From NCBI GenBank assembly GCA_045655805.1, contig JAZOPZ010000015.1, forward strand, positions 1 through 64,000: a stretch of DNA of 64,000 nt. Reading direction: 5' to 3'. The stretch comes from UBA11475 sp045655805. GTDB taxonomy: Bacteria; Bacillota; Clostridia; Christensenellales; Borkfalkiaceae. Position 1 is the first letter of the stretch. Each line of letters opens with the position of its first letter. Positions 57,161 through 64,000 of this stretch are shown one piece after another. The position numbers were made by a program, and so were the translations under genes. A model generated the notes under the pieces. That model saw nothing but the letters and a program-made list of their open reading frames with translations. It was not told the DNA's origin and ran no database searches.

Positions 57161-57766
57161 ATGAGATATTTAGCAATTGACACTAGTGGGTCGCATCTTA
57201 CTGTCGTTTTACGAAACGGTGAAAATTTAATAGTAAACGCTAGCGAAAACTGTGGGACGAAACACTCGGTTTCGCTTATGCCGGCGATAGAAAAGGTTTT
57301 AACTGACGCGAGCGTTTCTCTTGAAGAACTTGACTTTATCGCTTGCGTGACGGGCGCTGGCTCTTTTACTGGTATAAGAATAGGTGTTTCAACCGTTAAG
57401 GCATTATGTTTCTCGGCAAAGGTCAAGGCGCTTGCAGTCACGGCTTTCGATACGCTTGCATATAATAAACCGTCGGGCAAAGTATTGGCAGTTATCGACG
57501 CAAAACACGGCAATTACTACGCTTGTGGTTATACTGATAGCAAAGTTTCGTTAAAACCTTGCTTTATCGACGCTGAAACTTTAGCGAATTTGTCATTAGA
57601 ATATTCCGTGGTAACGGCTGACGAGTTGGCTGTGAATAGCCAAAAAGTGGATAGAGTGCAAGGCTTGATAAACGCCGTTAACGCCCTTTATGAAAACGCA
57701 ACCGACGATTTATCGCGAATCGAACCACTTTACATTAGAAAATCGCAGGCGGAAGAAGGTCGATGA
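57161..57766 (+). CDS. tsaB: tRNA threonylcarbamoyladenosine biosynthesis protein TsaB
   Basis: The 201-residue actin-like protein starts YLAIDTSGSHLTVVL and carries GAGSFTGIRIGVSTVKALC near 70-88 and TPS-like AVIDAKHGNYYACGY. TsaB scaffolds TsaD and TsaE for t6A synthesis. I use the ATG at 57161; an in-frame start 12 bases earlier overlaps the ribosome site. Its end overlaps rimI by 4 bases. Confidence 0.94.
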   Translation: MRYLAIDTSGSHLTVVLRNGENLIVNASENCGTKHSVSLMPAIEKVLTDASVSLEELDFIACVTGAGSFTGIRIGVSTVKALCFSAKVKALAVTAFDTLAYNKPSGKVLAVIDAKHGNYYACGYTDSKVSLKPCFIDAETLANLSLEYSVVTADELAVNSQKVDRVQGLINAVNALYENATDDLSRIEPLYIRKSQAEEGR

Positions 57767-58191
57767 TAGTTAGAAAAATTGAACTTCACGATTTGGACGC
57801 TGTAGCAAAAATGACGGCTGAAAATTTTATCGATAGTTGGACTTTCGATATGATAAAAAGTTCATACCAAACGGAGGGCTTTTTGGGATTGATTGCCGAA
57901 GATAACGGCGAAATTTTAAGCGTTTGCTCTTTTGGTGGCGTGCTTGACGAGAGGGAACTTTACTTTGTCGTTACAAAGAAGTCTGCTCGTGGTATGGGTA
58001 TTGCTAGAACTTTATTGCAAAAAGCATTTGACGCCCTATCTGCTGACGGTGTTAAAACTTGCTTTTTAGAAGTGCGAGAAAGTAATTCTTCAGCAATTAA
58101 ACTATACAAATCGTTAGGATTTGTTAATATCGCTGAACGCAAAAATTATTACGGTATGGAAACCGCAATAATAATGCAAAAATCACTTTAA
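57763..58191 (+). CDS. rimI: Ribosomal protein alanine N-acetyltransferase-like (RimI)
   Basis: The 142-residue GNAT protein has the acetyl-CoA loop ARGMGIARTLLQKAFDAL (near 75-93), FLEVRESNSSAIKLYKSLGF and the C-terminal RKNYYGMETAIIMQ. RimI acetylates S18; in many Firmicutes it lies beside tsaB as here. The overlap ATGA with tsaB shows translational coupling. Confidence 0.92.
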   Translation: MIVRKIELHDLDAVAKMTAENFIDSWTFDMIKSSYQTEGFLGLIAEDNGEILSVCSFGGVLDERELYFVVTKKSARGMGIARTLLQKAFDALSADGVKTCFLEVRESNSSAIKLYKSLGFVNIAERKNYYGMETAIIMQKSL

Positions 58192-58204
58192 TTAGGGGTG
58201 TAAT

Positions 58205-58939
58205 ATAGACTGTCAAAATGCTTTCAGTGCAAAAGAAAAACAAAGCGTACTATTTTTGCATGGCTATTTGTCGGATAAAAACGCCTTTTTATATCAAATG
58301 CGATTTTTTGAAAAGTATTACGAGGTTCACGCCTTTGACTTTAAAGGGTTTGGCAACAATAAGGGCATGGATTATCCCTACGCTTTAGACGACTATATTA
58401 ACGAAACTAAAGAGTATATATACAAACACTCTTTAGGCAAGCCTTTCGTGGTGGCGCATAGTTTTGGCGCTCGTGTCGCAGTCAAGTTTGCAGGTGAACG
58501 GTATCGTGAAAATGAACCGTTTGCAAAACTGGTGCTTACGGGACCTGCAGGGCTAAAACCACGATTTTCACTTAAAAAAGCCGTAAAAAGAAAGTTTTTT
58601 AAGTTGTTTAAGGGTGTTTTGTCTGACGATAAAAAACAAAGGTTTTATTCGCCTGACTATAGGGCGCTATCGCCCGTGATGCGCCAAAGTTTTATAAAAA
58701 TTGTTAACGAATATTTAGACGAGTACGCTAAAAATATTCAAATTCCAACGCTTATTTTGATGGGTGAAAATGATACTGAAACACCACTTTATTATGGGCG
58801 CAAATATAACGCGTACATAAAGGGTAGTAGGCTTAAGGTTTTACAAAACGCAGGGCATTTTGCTTTCGTTGATAGACCGTACCTATTTTGTAGTGAAACC
58901 TTATCTTTTTTTACGGATAATTTAGGGGAAGATTTATGA
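58205..58939 (+). CDS. Alpha/beta hydrolase (probable ATA start)
   Basis: The fold is clear: SVLFLHGYLSDKNAFLYQMR (oxyanion strand), then VVAHSFGARVAVKFAG with the nucleophile Ser, MGENDTETPLYYGR (catalytic Asp) and LQNAGHFAFVDRPYLF (catalytic His). The first strand needs residues upstream of the only TTG at 58256, yet the frame is open back to 58196 without ATG, GTG or TTG. An ATA at 58205 lies 6 bases after AGGGG, the best start candidate. An AACGGTATCG repeat falls inside the gene (58496-58523) as GERYRENEPF. Ends with ATGA overlap to the next gene. Confidence 0.82.
   Translation: MDCQNAFSAKEKQSVLFLHGYLSDKNAFLYQMRFFEKYYEVHAFDFKGFGNNKGMDYPYALDDYINETKEYIYKHSLGKPFVVAHSFGARVAVKFAGERYRENEPFAKLVLTGPAGLKPRFSLKKAVKRKFFKLFKGVLSDDKKQRFYSPDYRALSPVMRQSFIKIVNEYLDEYAKNIQIPTLILMGENDTETPLYYGRKYNAYIKGSRLKVLQNAGHFAFVDRPYLFCSETLSFFTDNLGEDL
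58496..58523. repeat. Interspersed AACGGTATCG palindrome, copy 7 (in coding sequence)
   Basis: GAACGGTATCGTGAAAATGAACCGTTTGC lies in the hydrolase gene in frame and adds about six residues at a surface-loop position between the VKFAG helix and the KLVLTGP strand. Confidence 0.55.
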
Positions 58940-60576
58940 ATATACAAGACTTTTACGCTAGTTTAATAATTGCCGGTGGGTATACTTTGCTTATGCTTTT
59001 TGCATCGGGCAAGTTTTTACTTGCGTTGCAACAACTTGGGTACCGTGGGCATAGATATTACAGGTGGCTTTATAGTAAAAGAAATCCTTACCGTGCAAGA
59101 ATAATGCTTTTATCTCTTTTATCTTTTTTGTGTTATACGGTTATAGGTATTACTTTTGTTGATATCGTGCCAGAGTGGCTTGCACCTTACTTTGGTTTTA
59201 TAGCGCCTGTGTTTTTTATTTGCGCGTATATTCATACGGAAAGTAGCGTAAACGTAAAAATCTCGCTCAAAATTACTCGCAGAATGCTCCGGCAAATTTT
59301 AACTTACGTTATCGTTTTGTTTGCGGTTATGCTTGGGGCTACTTGTTTTTTGACGGCGTTTAGTAATATTTTTGACGGCGCTGGTGGAAAGATTTTTGAC
59401 GTGCTTAAGTTTTCGCTTTTATCGTTTATGCCTATGCTTGCGCCGTTGTTACTATTGGTGGCGTACGGTATAAATAGACCTTTTGAAAAGATAAATAATC
59501 GCCGTTATATTGAAATTACTCGTAAAAAGTTGGCGGAAAGTAATTTAATAAAAATTGGCATTACGGGAAGTTTTGGCAAAACTTCGGTTAAAGAAATCTT
59601 ATCGACTTTGCTTTCGGTAAAATTTAGGGTTTTGGCTACGCCTGCGTCCTACAATACACCATTAGGCATAAGTTTGGCTATTAAAAAACTTGACGCCACG
59701 CACGACGTATTTATTGCTGAAATGGGCGCGCGTGAAGTTGGTGACATTAGCGAACTTTCAAAAATCGTTCAACCTAACATAGCCGTGCTTACGGGCGTTA
59801 ATTCACAACACTTAGAAACTTTTAAGAATATTGATAACATCAAAAAAACCAAGTACGAACTTTTTGAAAATCTTCCGTTAGACGGAAAAGCGTTTTTTGA
59901 CGTGAGCAACCGATTAAGTAGTGAACTTTCGCAGAAGTTTAACGGTGAAAAGTATTTAGCAAACGGCAACGGTGAACTTTTATCGGCGCTCGATATTAAA
60001 ACAACTTCCGACGGTACGACTTTTAAAATTACCGATGGTAAAGAAGTTGTTCAATGTGTAACTACGCTTATCGGTAAACACTCGGTAAACAATATTATGC
60101 TGTCGGCGACGGTGGCGTATAAAGTGGGACTATCCCTTTCTGAAATCGCTTGTGGTATTACTCGTTTGCACAGCGTTAAACATCGTCTTGAAGTATTGCC
60201 GAATAACAAGGGTGTAACGCTTATAGACGACAGTTATAACTCTAATACCGACGGCTTTTTATGCGCTCTTGATACTATTGCGCAGTTTGACGGTAGAAAA
60301 ATTGTCGTAACGCCTGGTATAGTAGAACTTGGGCACGATCAATATCAAACTAATTACGAAATTGGTAAAAAACTCGCAACTTCCTGTGATAAACTCGTAA
60401 TTTCGGCAAAGCATAATGCAGAGGCGATTATAAACGGGTTTGTTGACGAAGGTGGCAATAAGGAAAATATTGCATACAAACCAAACTTTATCGACGCTAA
60501 AAAGTTTGTGAGTGAAATTTTGCAAGCAGGCGATATCGTTTTGTTTGAAAATGACTTGCCTGACATTTATAACTAA
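58936..60576 (+). CDS. MurF-like Mur ligase with N-terminal membrane domain
   Basis: The 546-residue protein has an N-terminal membrane region (about 1-170, four to five segments), then a Mur ligase core: GITGSFGKTSVKEILSTLL (about 205-223, ATP loop), ASYNTPLGISLAIKKL, FIAEMGAREVGDISEL and DDSYNSNTDGFLCAL near 430. This is the MurF order; MurF joins D-Ala-D-Ala to UDP-MurNAc-tripeptide. The membrane extension is seen in some Clostridia. ddl follows next, so the pair would make and attach D-Ala-D-Ala. Starts in a 4-base overlap with the hydrolase gene. Confidence 0.88.
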   Translation: MNIQDFYASLIIAGGYTLLMLFASGKFLLALQQLGYRGHRYYRWLYSKRNPYRARIMLLSLLSFLCYTVIGITFVDIVPEWLAPYFGFIAPVFFICAYIHTESSVNVKISLKITRRMLRQILTYVIVLFAVMLGATCFLTAFSNIFDGAGGKIFDVLKFSLLSFMPMLAPLLLLVAYGINRPFEKINNRRYIEITRKKLAESNLIKIGITGSFGKTSVKEILSTLLSVKFRVLATPASYNTPLGISLAIKKLDATHDVFIAEMGAREVGDISELSKIVQPNIAVLTGVNSQHLETFKNIDNIKKTKYELFENLPLDGKAFFDVSNRLSSELSQKFNGEKYLANGNGELLSALDIKTTSDGTTFKITDGKEVVQCVTTLIGKHSVNNIMLSATVAYKVGLSLSEIACGITRLHSVKHRLEVLPNNKGVTLIDDSYNSNTDGFLCALDTIAQFDGRKIVVTPGIVELGHDQYQTNYEIGKKLATSCDKLVISAKHNAEAIINGFVDEGGNKENIAYKPNFIDAKKFVSEILQAGDIVLFENDLPDIYN

Positions 60577-60616
60577 TTTGTCTATACGATAACTAAAAAC
60601 TAAAGATAAAATTTTT

Positions 60617-60652
60617 AAAGCACCAAAGTGAGCAAAAAAACGGAGGTGCTTT
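60617..60652 (+). promoter_or_regulatory. Hairpin sequestering the ddl ribosome site
   Basis: AAAGCACC (60617-60624) pairs with GGTGCTTT (60645-60652). The stem covers the end of the GGAGG ribosome site and is followed by a T-rich stretch up to the ATG, so it could act as a terminator or as a translation switch. Confidence 0.5.
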
Positions 60653-60657
60653 TTATT

Positions 60658-61761
60658 ATGGAAAATATTGCAGTAATTTTTGGTGGTCGTTCGTGCGAGA
60701 GAGAAGTTTCCGTCATCACGGGCGTAACTTGTTTAAATGCGTTAGATAAAAAACGGTATAACGCCGTACCTATTTATCTTTCGGCGGATAATATCGCCTA
60801 CACGGGCGACAGCCTTGCCGATTTGGATTTTTACAAGAGTTTTTCGGCGGAAAGTTTAAATCAGGTTGTTTTGCTTTTTAGCGACCGAACTCTCTACATA
60901 AAAAGGAAAAACAAGTTAAAACCATATTTAAAAATTGATAGCGCTATAAATTGTTGTCACGGTGGCTTGGGTGAAAACGGTTCACTTGCAGGGATTATGG
61001 CGTTTTCGGGGATACCGTTTGTTTCACCGTCGGTTTTTGCTGGCTCTTTAACTATGGATAAACTTCAAACCAAGCAAAGACTTGCTGGAAAGGCTAATTT
61101 TGCACGGCATATAGCCGTTAACAGTGGCGATAGCGTCGGTCAATGCGCAATGAGTGCTGAAGAACTTTTCGGTTATCCTATGCTTGTAAAACCAAACTCT
61201 TTAGGTTCAAGCATAGGTGTTAAGGTGGTAAAAGATTTGCGCTCTTTGACCGTTGCCGTGATGAACGCTTTGCGTTATGACGATTGCGTTTTGATTGAAG
61301 AATTTTTACAAGGGGCTACCGAAATTAACTGCGCCGTTTATAAAAACGCCGACAAGATTATGGTTTCAGAGTGCGAAAAACCCTTGCCAAAAACCGAGTT
61401 TTTAACTTTTAGGGATAAGTATTCGGACGGCGAAAGAGAATTTCCAGCAAAGATACCTAAAAGAATTGCCGACAAAATAAAGTCCGTTACGGCTGAAATT
61501 TACAAAACTCTTGCAACGAGTGGGGTTATGCGTTTTGATTATCTAGTCGTCGGTTCTAAAGTCTATCTTAATGAGATAAATTCCGTGCCTGGTTCGCTGT
61601 CTTACTATTTATTCGGTAATGAGCCTAGCGTGTTTACGGAACTTTTAACGGAGTGGGTAGAAACAGCAAAAACTTGTAATAATCGTAAAAACAGTTTGGT
61701 TACTGATTTTTCGGGTGGGATATTGTCTTCGCTTCACGGTAAGGGAGCAAAACACAAATAA
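60658..61761 (+). CDS. ddl: D-alanine--D-alanine ligase
   Basis: The 367-residue ATP-grasp enzyme starts NIAVIFGGRSCEREVSVITG, with CCHGGLGENGSLAGIM near 101, VKPNSLGSSIGVKVV near 180 and NEINSVPGSLSYYLF near 316. It joins two D-Ala for the cell wall. The ATG at 60658 is chosen over a GTG at 60628 because GGAGGT lies 10 bases upstream; that spacing is long and the ribosome site is inside a hairpin. Confidence 0.95.
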   Translation: MENIAVIFGGRSCEREVSVITGVTCLNALDKKRYNAVPIYLSADNIAYTGDSLADLDFYKSFSAESLNQVVLLFSDRTLYIKRKNKLKPYLKIDSAINCCHGGLGENGSLAGIMAFSGIPFVSPSVFAGSLTMDKLQTKQRLAGKANFARHIAVNSGDSVGQCAMSAEELFGYPMLVKPNSLGSSIGVKVVKDLRSLTVAVMNALRYDDCVLIEEFLQGATEINCAVYKNADKIMVSECEKPLPKTEFLTFRDKYSDGEREFPAKIPKRIADKIKSVTAEIYKTLATSGVMRFDYLVVGSKVYLNEINSVPGSLSYYLFGNEPSVFTELLTEWVETAKTCNNRKNSLVTDFSGGILSSLHGKGAKHK

Positions 61762-61866
61762 CGGCAATAATTGATAAATTCCGATTAAAAATAACGGTAA
61801 AATGAGTAATATTAAGCGCAGTCGATACATATATTTTTCCTGTAATACAACTTGCAGGGGGAAATT

Positions 61867-62724
61867 ATGAACGATAACGAACAAATAAATTACGCCGATA
61901 TGATTGAAATACCCGTCAATACTTGCACGGTAACGAGTATGCCTGCGCCAAAAAAGCGCACTCGCAAGAAAAAACCGTCGGCTGAAGAAATTAAAAGCGT
62001 CGTCATTGCGCAAGTAAACGACAGTTTGTCAGCAACCGAAAAAGAGGATCAGCCTACTCAAAGTAGTCAAGAAGAAGTCGCTGATTTTTTAAATTCAGTA
62101 GTTGCGAAAAATACTTCTACGGTAAGCGAAAACGACTTTGAATTAGAAGAACCCGAAACTAGTAAAAAGTCCGTTTTACCAAAGGTTAGGGGCGGAGTGT
62201 TCTCGCTTAAAAAGAGAATTATTATAGGCGTAGTTGCCGTGGTGGTGCTGGCAGTTGCAACGCTCGGCGCAGGAATTTTAACGGACAGTTTAGGACTAAC
62301 CGCGTATTTTGGCGAAGTTTTTGCTCCCGTTCAACAAACGGTTAAAGAATACGACGATTATCAAGCAGGGTTGCCGTGCCTTATGCCGTCTGCAATTACA
62401 GTTGATAACGGCGTTATGAGCGTTGCTAACAAAGGCTCGGTTTATTCCTCTACCGACGGCACGGTAAGTAAGGTCGTTTTCGCTGACGGTAAGTATTCGC
62501 TTGAGATTACTCACGGCGAAGATTTTAGGACGGTGATTGAAGGTTTGGACTATTCGTATGTGGCTGAAGGCGACGGCGTTTACGGTAAAATCCCAGTAGG
62601 TTACAGTCTTGGCGAAGGTTATACCGTTTGCTTGTATTCTTCGGAAGGACTTATTACTGATTACGACATTTCGGGTGGAACGGTATCGTGGAACGCTACC
62701 ACGAGTGATAATTCGCCTGCCTAA
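61867..62724 (+). CDS. SpoIVFA-like membrane protein with degenerate LytM/M23 domain
   Basis: The 285-residue protein has a long charged N-terminal region (about 1-110: Lys/Glu-rich, KKRTRKKKPSAEEIKS), one membrane segment (about 122-146) and an exported C-terminal domain of LytM type (about 180-280: VYSSTDGTVSKVVFADG, YSLEITHGEDFRTVIEGL). The metal-binding H-x-x-x-D and HxH pattern of active M23 peptidases is missing. SpoIVFA of Bacillus has this layout and regulates the SpoIVFB protease; its neighbour here is a SpoIVFB-like gene, overlapping by one base. RBS AGGGGGAA. Confidence 0.7.
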   Translation: MNDNEQINYADMIEIPVNTCTVTSMPAPKKRTRKKKPSAEEIKSVVIAQVNDSLSATEKEDQPTQSSQEEVADFLNSVVAKNTSTVSENDFELEEPETSKKSVLPKVRGGVFSLKKRIIIGVVAVVVLAVATLGAGILTDSLGLTAYFGEVFAPVQQTVKEYDDYQAGLPCLMPSAITVDNGVMSVANKGSVYSSTDGTVSKVVFADGKYSLEITHGEDFRTVIEGLDYSYVAEGDGVYGKIPVGYSLGEGYTVCLYSSEGLITDYDISGGTVSWNATTSDNSPA

Positions 62725-63659
62725 TGAACGGATATTTTAAGTTAAAAAATAAGTTGACGAAAGGGGTTGCTGATAGAAAAGATAATTTTAACTTTTCTCT
62801 GCACCCCCTCTTTTTTGCGTTTGGTATTTATTACGCTATATGCGGTAGGTTTTTACAGTTTGCCGTCTGTACTTTGTCTGCGCTTTTTCACGAACTAGGT
62901 CACGCTTTCGTTGCAGTTGGTAACGGGTATTCGCTAGCAAATTTATCGCTTATGCCTTACGGTGCAACTATATCGGGCGACTTTGACGGTTTGCGTTTTA
63001 AGGATGAGTTTGCAATACTTTTAGCAGGCCCGTTAACGAGCGTGCTTATTGCCGTTTTGACTACTGCGCTTTGGTGGTTTTTTCCGCAAAGTTATCCTTA
63101 CACTCAAGTCTTATTCGAAAGCAATTTGGCGCTCGGCTTAATCAATTTATTGCCTGCAAAACCACTTGACGGTGGAAGGATTTTATCGGCGTGTTTTAAC
63201 GAGTGTTTTGGCAAAAATGGAGAGTGGCTTTTTAAGGTTACCGGTTTTTCTATCGCTCTTTTTTTGTTTACGGCTTTTATCGTGGTTTGCTTTAAAGCGA
63301 CGACTTTTGCAGAGATTAATTTTTCGCTATTATTTTTTGCATCTTTTATCGTGGTCGGTGCTTTTAATAAATCGGATAAAAAGACCTATCAAAAGGTGTT
63401 TTCTGGACTTTCTAAAAAGGCACTTTTAAGGGGCGTCGAAGTAAAAAGATGTGCCGTTCTACCCGAAACGAGCATAAAAAGAGTGGTTGCGTTGCTAGAT
63501 AAAAATAAGTTTAACGAAGTAGTTATTCTTGGTAAAAACGCCGTTATAACTCAATTAGATTTAGATAAAAACCTTTCGGATTGCCCCATTTATGCAACGG
63601 TTGGTGAATGTTGCGATTATTTATTAGGAAAAAGCGAAAAAATTGTTTACAGCGATTGA
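62724..63659 (+). CDS. SpoIVFB-like M50 site-2 metalloprotease
   Basis: The 311-residue membrane protein has the zinc motif HELGH near 55-59 (LSALFHELGHAFVAVGNG), and NLLPAKPLDGGR near 139-150 with the third ligand Asp. A C-terminal soluble part (about 225-311) holds a CBS-like stretch (RVVALLDKNKFNEVVILG). SpoIVFB cleaves pro-sigma-K inside the membrane during sporulation; pairing with the SpoIVFA-like gene supports that assignment, but other site-2 proteases have the same core. The ATG shares the A of the upstream TAA. Confidence 0.82.
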   Translation: MNGYFKLKNKLTKGVADRKDNFNFSLHPLFFAFGIYYAICGRFLQFAVCTLSALFHELGHAFVAVGNGYSLANLSLMPYGATISGDFDGLRFKDEFAILLAGPLTSVLIAVLTTALWWFFPQSYPYTQVLFESNLALGLINLLPAKPLDGGRILSACFNECFGKNGEWLFKVTGFSIALFLFTAFIVVCFKATTFAEINFSLLFFASFIVVGAFNKSDKKTYQKVFSGLSKKALLRGVEVKRCAVLPETSIKRVVALLDKNKFNEVVILGKNAVITQLDLDKNLSDCPIYATVGECCDYLLGKSEKIVYSD

Positions 63660-63684
63660 AAATCGTAGTTAAATGTGCTAAAAT
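63656..63684 (+). promoter_or_regulatory. Promoter of the nitroreductase gene
   Basis: TTGAAA and TAAAAT with 17-base spacing, overlapping the end of the preceding gene. Confidence 0.6.
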
Positions 63685-63705
63685 ATTTGAGTAAAGGAGT
63701 TTGCT

Positions 63706-64000
63706 ATGGAATTTTTAGAAGTTGTAAAACAAAGACAAAGTTGTCGTAAGTATTCGGGCGAGCCCGTTTCGCGTGATGACCTTGAAAAAATCATTAGCGG
63801 GGCAATTTTAGCGCCGTCTGCGTGTAATTCACAACCTTGGGCGTTTACGGCGGTTTATTCGCAAGATAAGGTTAAAGAAGTTGCTACGGCGTGCAAAAAG
63901 TTTGGGTTTAATAAATTCGTAGACAAGGTGGGAGCGTTTATCGTTATTGAACAGCGTGAACCAAAGTTGTTAGAAGGAGTTACTAAAGTTTTAGGTAGCC
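63706..64000 (+). CDS. Nitroreductase family protein (3' end outside window)
   Basis: The visible 98 residues start MEFLEVVKQRQSCRKYSGEP with LAPSACNSQPWAFTAVY near 35-51, the FMN-binding pattern of nitroreductases. A good AAAGGAG ribosome site precedes it. The gene runs off the window, so length and subfamily are unknown. Confidence 0.9.
   Translation, partial: MEFLEVVKQRQSCRKYSGEPVSRDDLEKIISGAILAPSACNSQPWAFTAVYSQDKVKEVATACKKFGFNKFVDKVGAFIVIEQREPKLLEGVTKVLGS

Overview
The window looks like chromosome of an AT-rich, low-GC Gram-positive bacterium, most likely an uncultured Clostridia-type anaerobe. The signs are a ferredoxin-dependent keto-acid oxidoreductase, an ECF-type thiamine S component, TPP, lysine and FMN riboswitches, a fused nadD-yqeK gene, a SpoIVFA/SpoIVFB-like pair, strong AGGAGG-type ribosome sites and TTGACA-N17-TATAAT promoters. 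No rRNA is present, so genus cannot be assigned.

Layout. 1-4.2 kb: the end of a repeat-built, probably surface-exposed protein, then rpsF-ssb-rpsR. 4.3-10.8 kb: membrane and metabolic genes, including a TPP-riboswitch-controlled thiamine transporter, two HD phosphohydrolases and a sugar-ABC ATPase, with a ~110-bp tandem repeat at 5.2-5.55 kb. 10.9-15 kb: a leftward lysine operon (dapA-dapB-lysA plus a HAD phosphatase) behind a lysine riboswitch. 15-18.5 kb: a TraX-like protein, cardiolipin synthase and a tRNA-Ser(CGA) flanked by broken tRNA-Ser copies carrying small hairpin insertions. 18.5-22 kb: a fatty-acid kinase set (fakA, degV/fakB, acyltransferase). 22-31.2 kb: an alanine-type symporter and a rightward operon for aromatic amino acid fermentation (symporter, phenylacetate-CoA-type ligase, iorA, iorB, ACT protein, amidohydrolase, aminotransferase).

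31.3-42.7 kb is the most unusual part: an ~11.4-kb integrated element bounded by 17-bp direct repeats, lying between the terminator of the aminotransferase and the promoter of a Na/Pi transporter. All its genes point left, opposite to both flanking host operons. It encodes an IS30-type transposase, a small HTH regulator, a membrane ATPase with Zot/pI-like layout, a 32-residue membrane protein, several secreted or anchored proteins, an SGNH hydrolase, small basic proteins and a rolling-circle Rep (HUH-like nuclease plus superfamily 3 helicase, the layout of CRESS-DNA Reps). Hairpins and iteron-like repeats lie next to rep. The best reading is a prophage or plasmid-phage of filamentous (inovirus-like) type that replicates through single-stranded DNA; this is inference and no coat protein was identified.

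42.8-64 kb returns to housekeeping genes: Na/Pi symporter, a PucR-type regulator, S41 protease, cysteine desulfurase and DUF3343, nth, obgE-yhbY, nadD/yqeK-rsfS, an FMN-riboswitch-controlled ribU, tsaE-tsaB-rimI, an alpha/beta hydrolase, a MurF-like ligase, ddl, spoIVFA/spoIVFB-like genes and the start of a nitroreductase. A small palindromic repeat built on AACGGTATCG recurs in gene gaps across the host part of the window and once inside a coding region.
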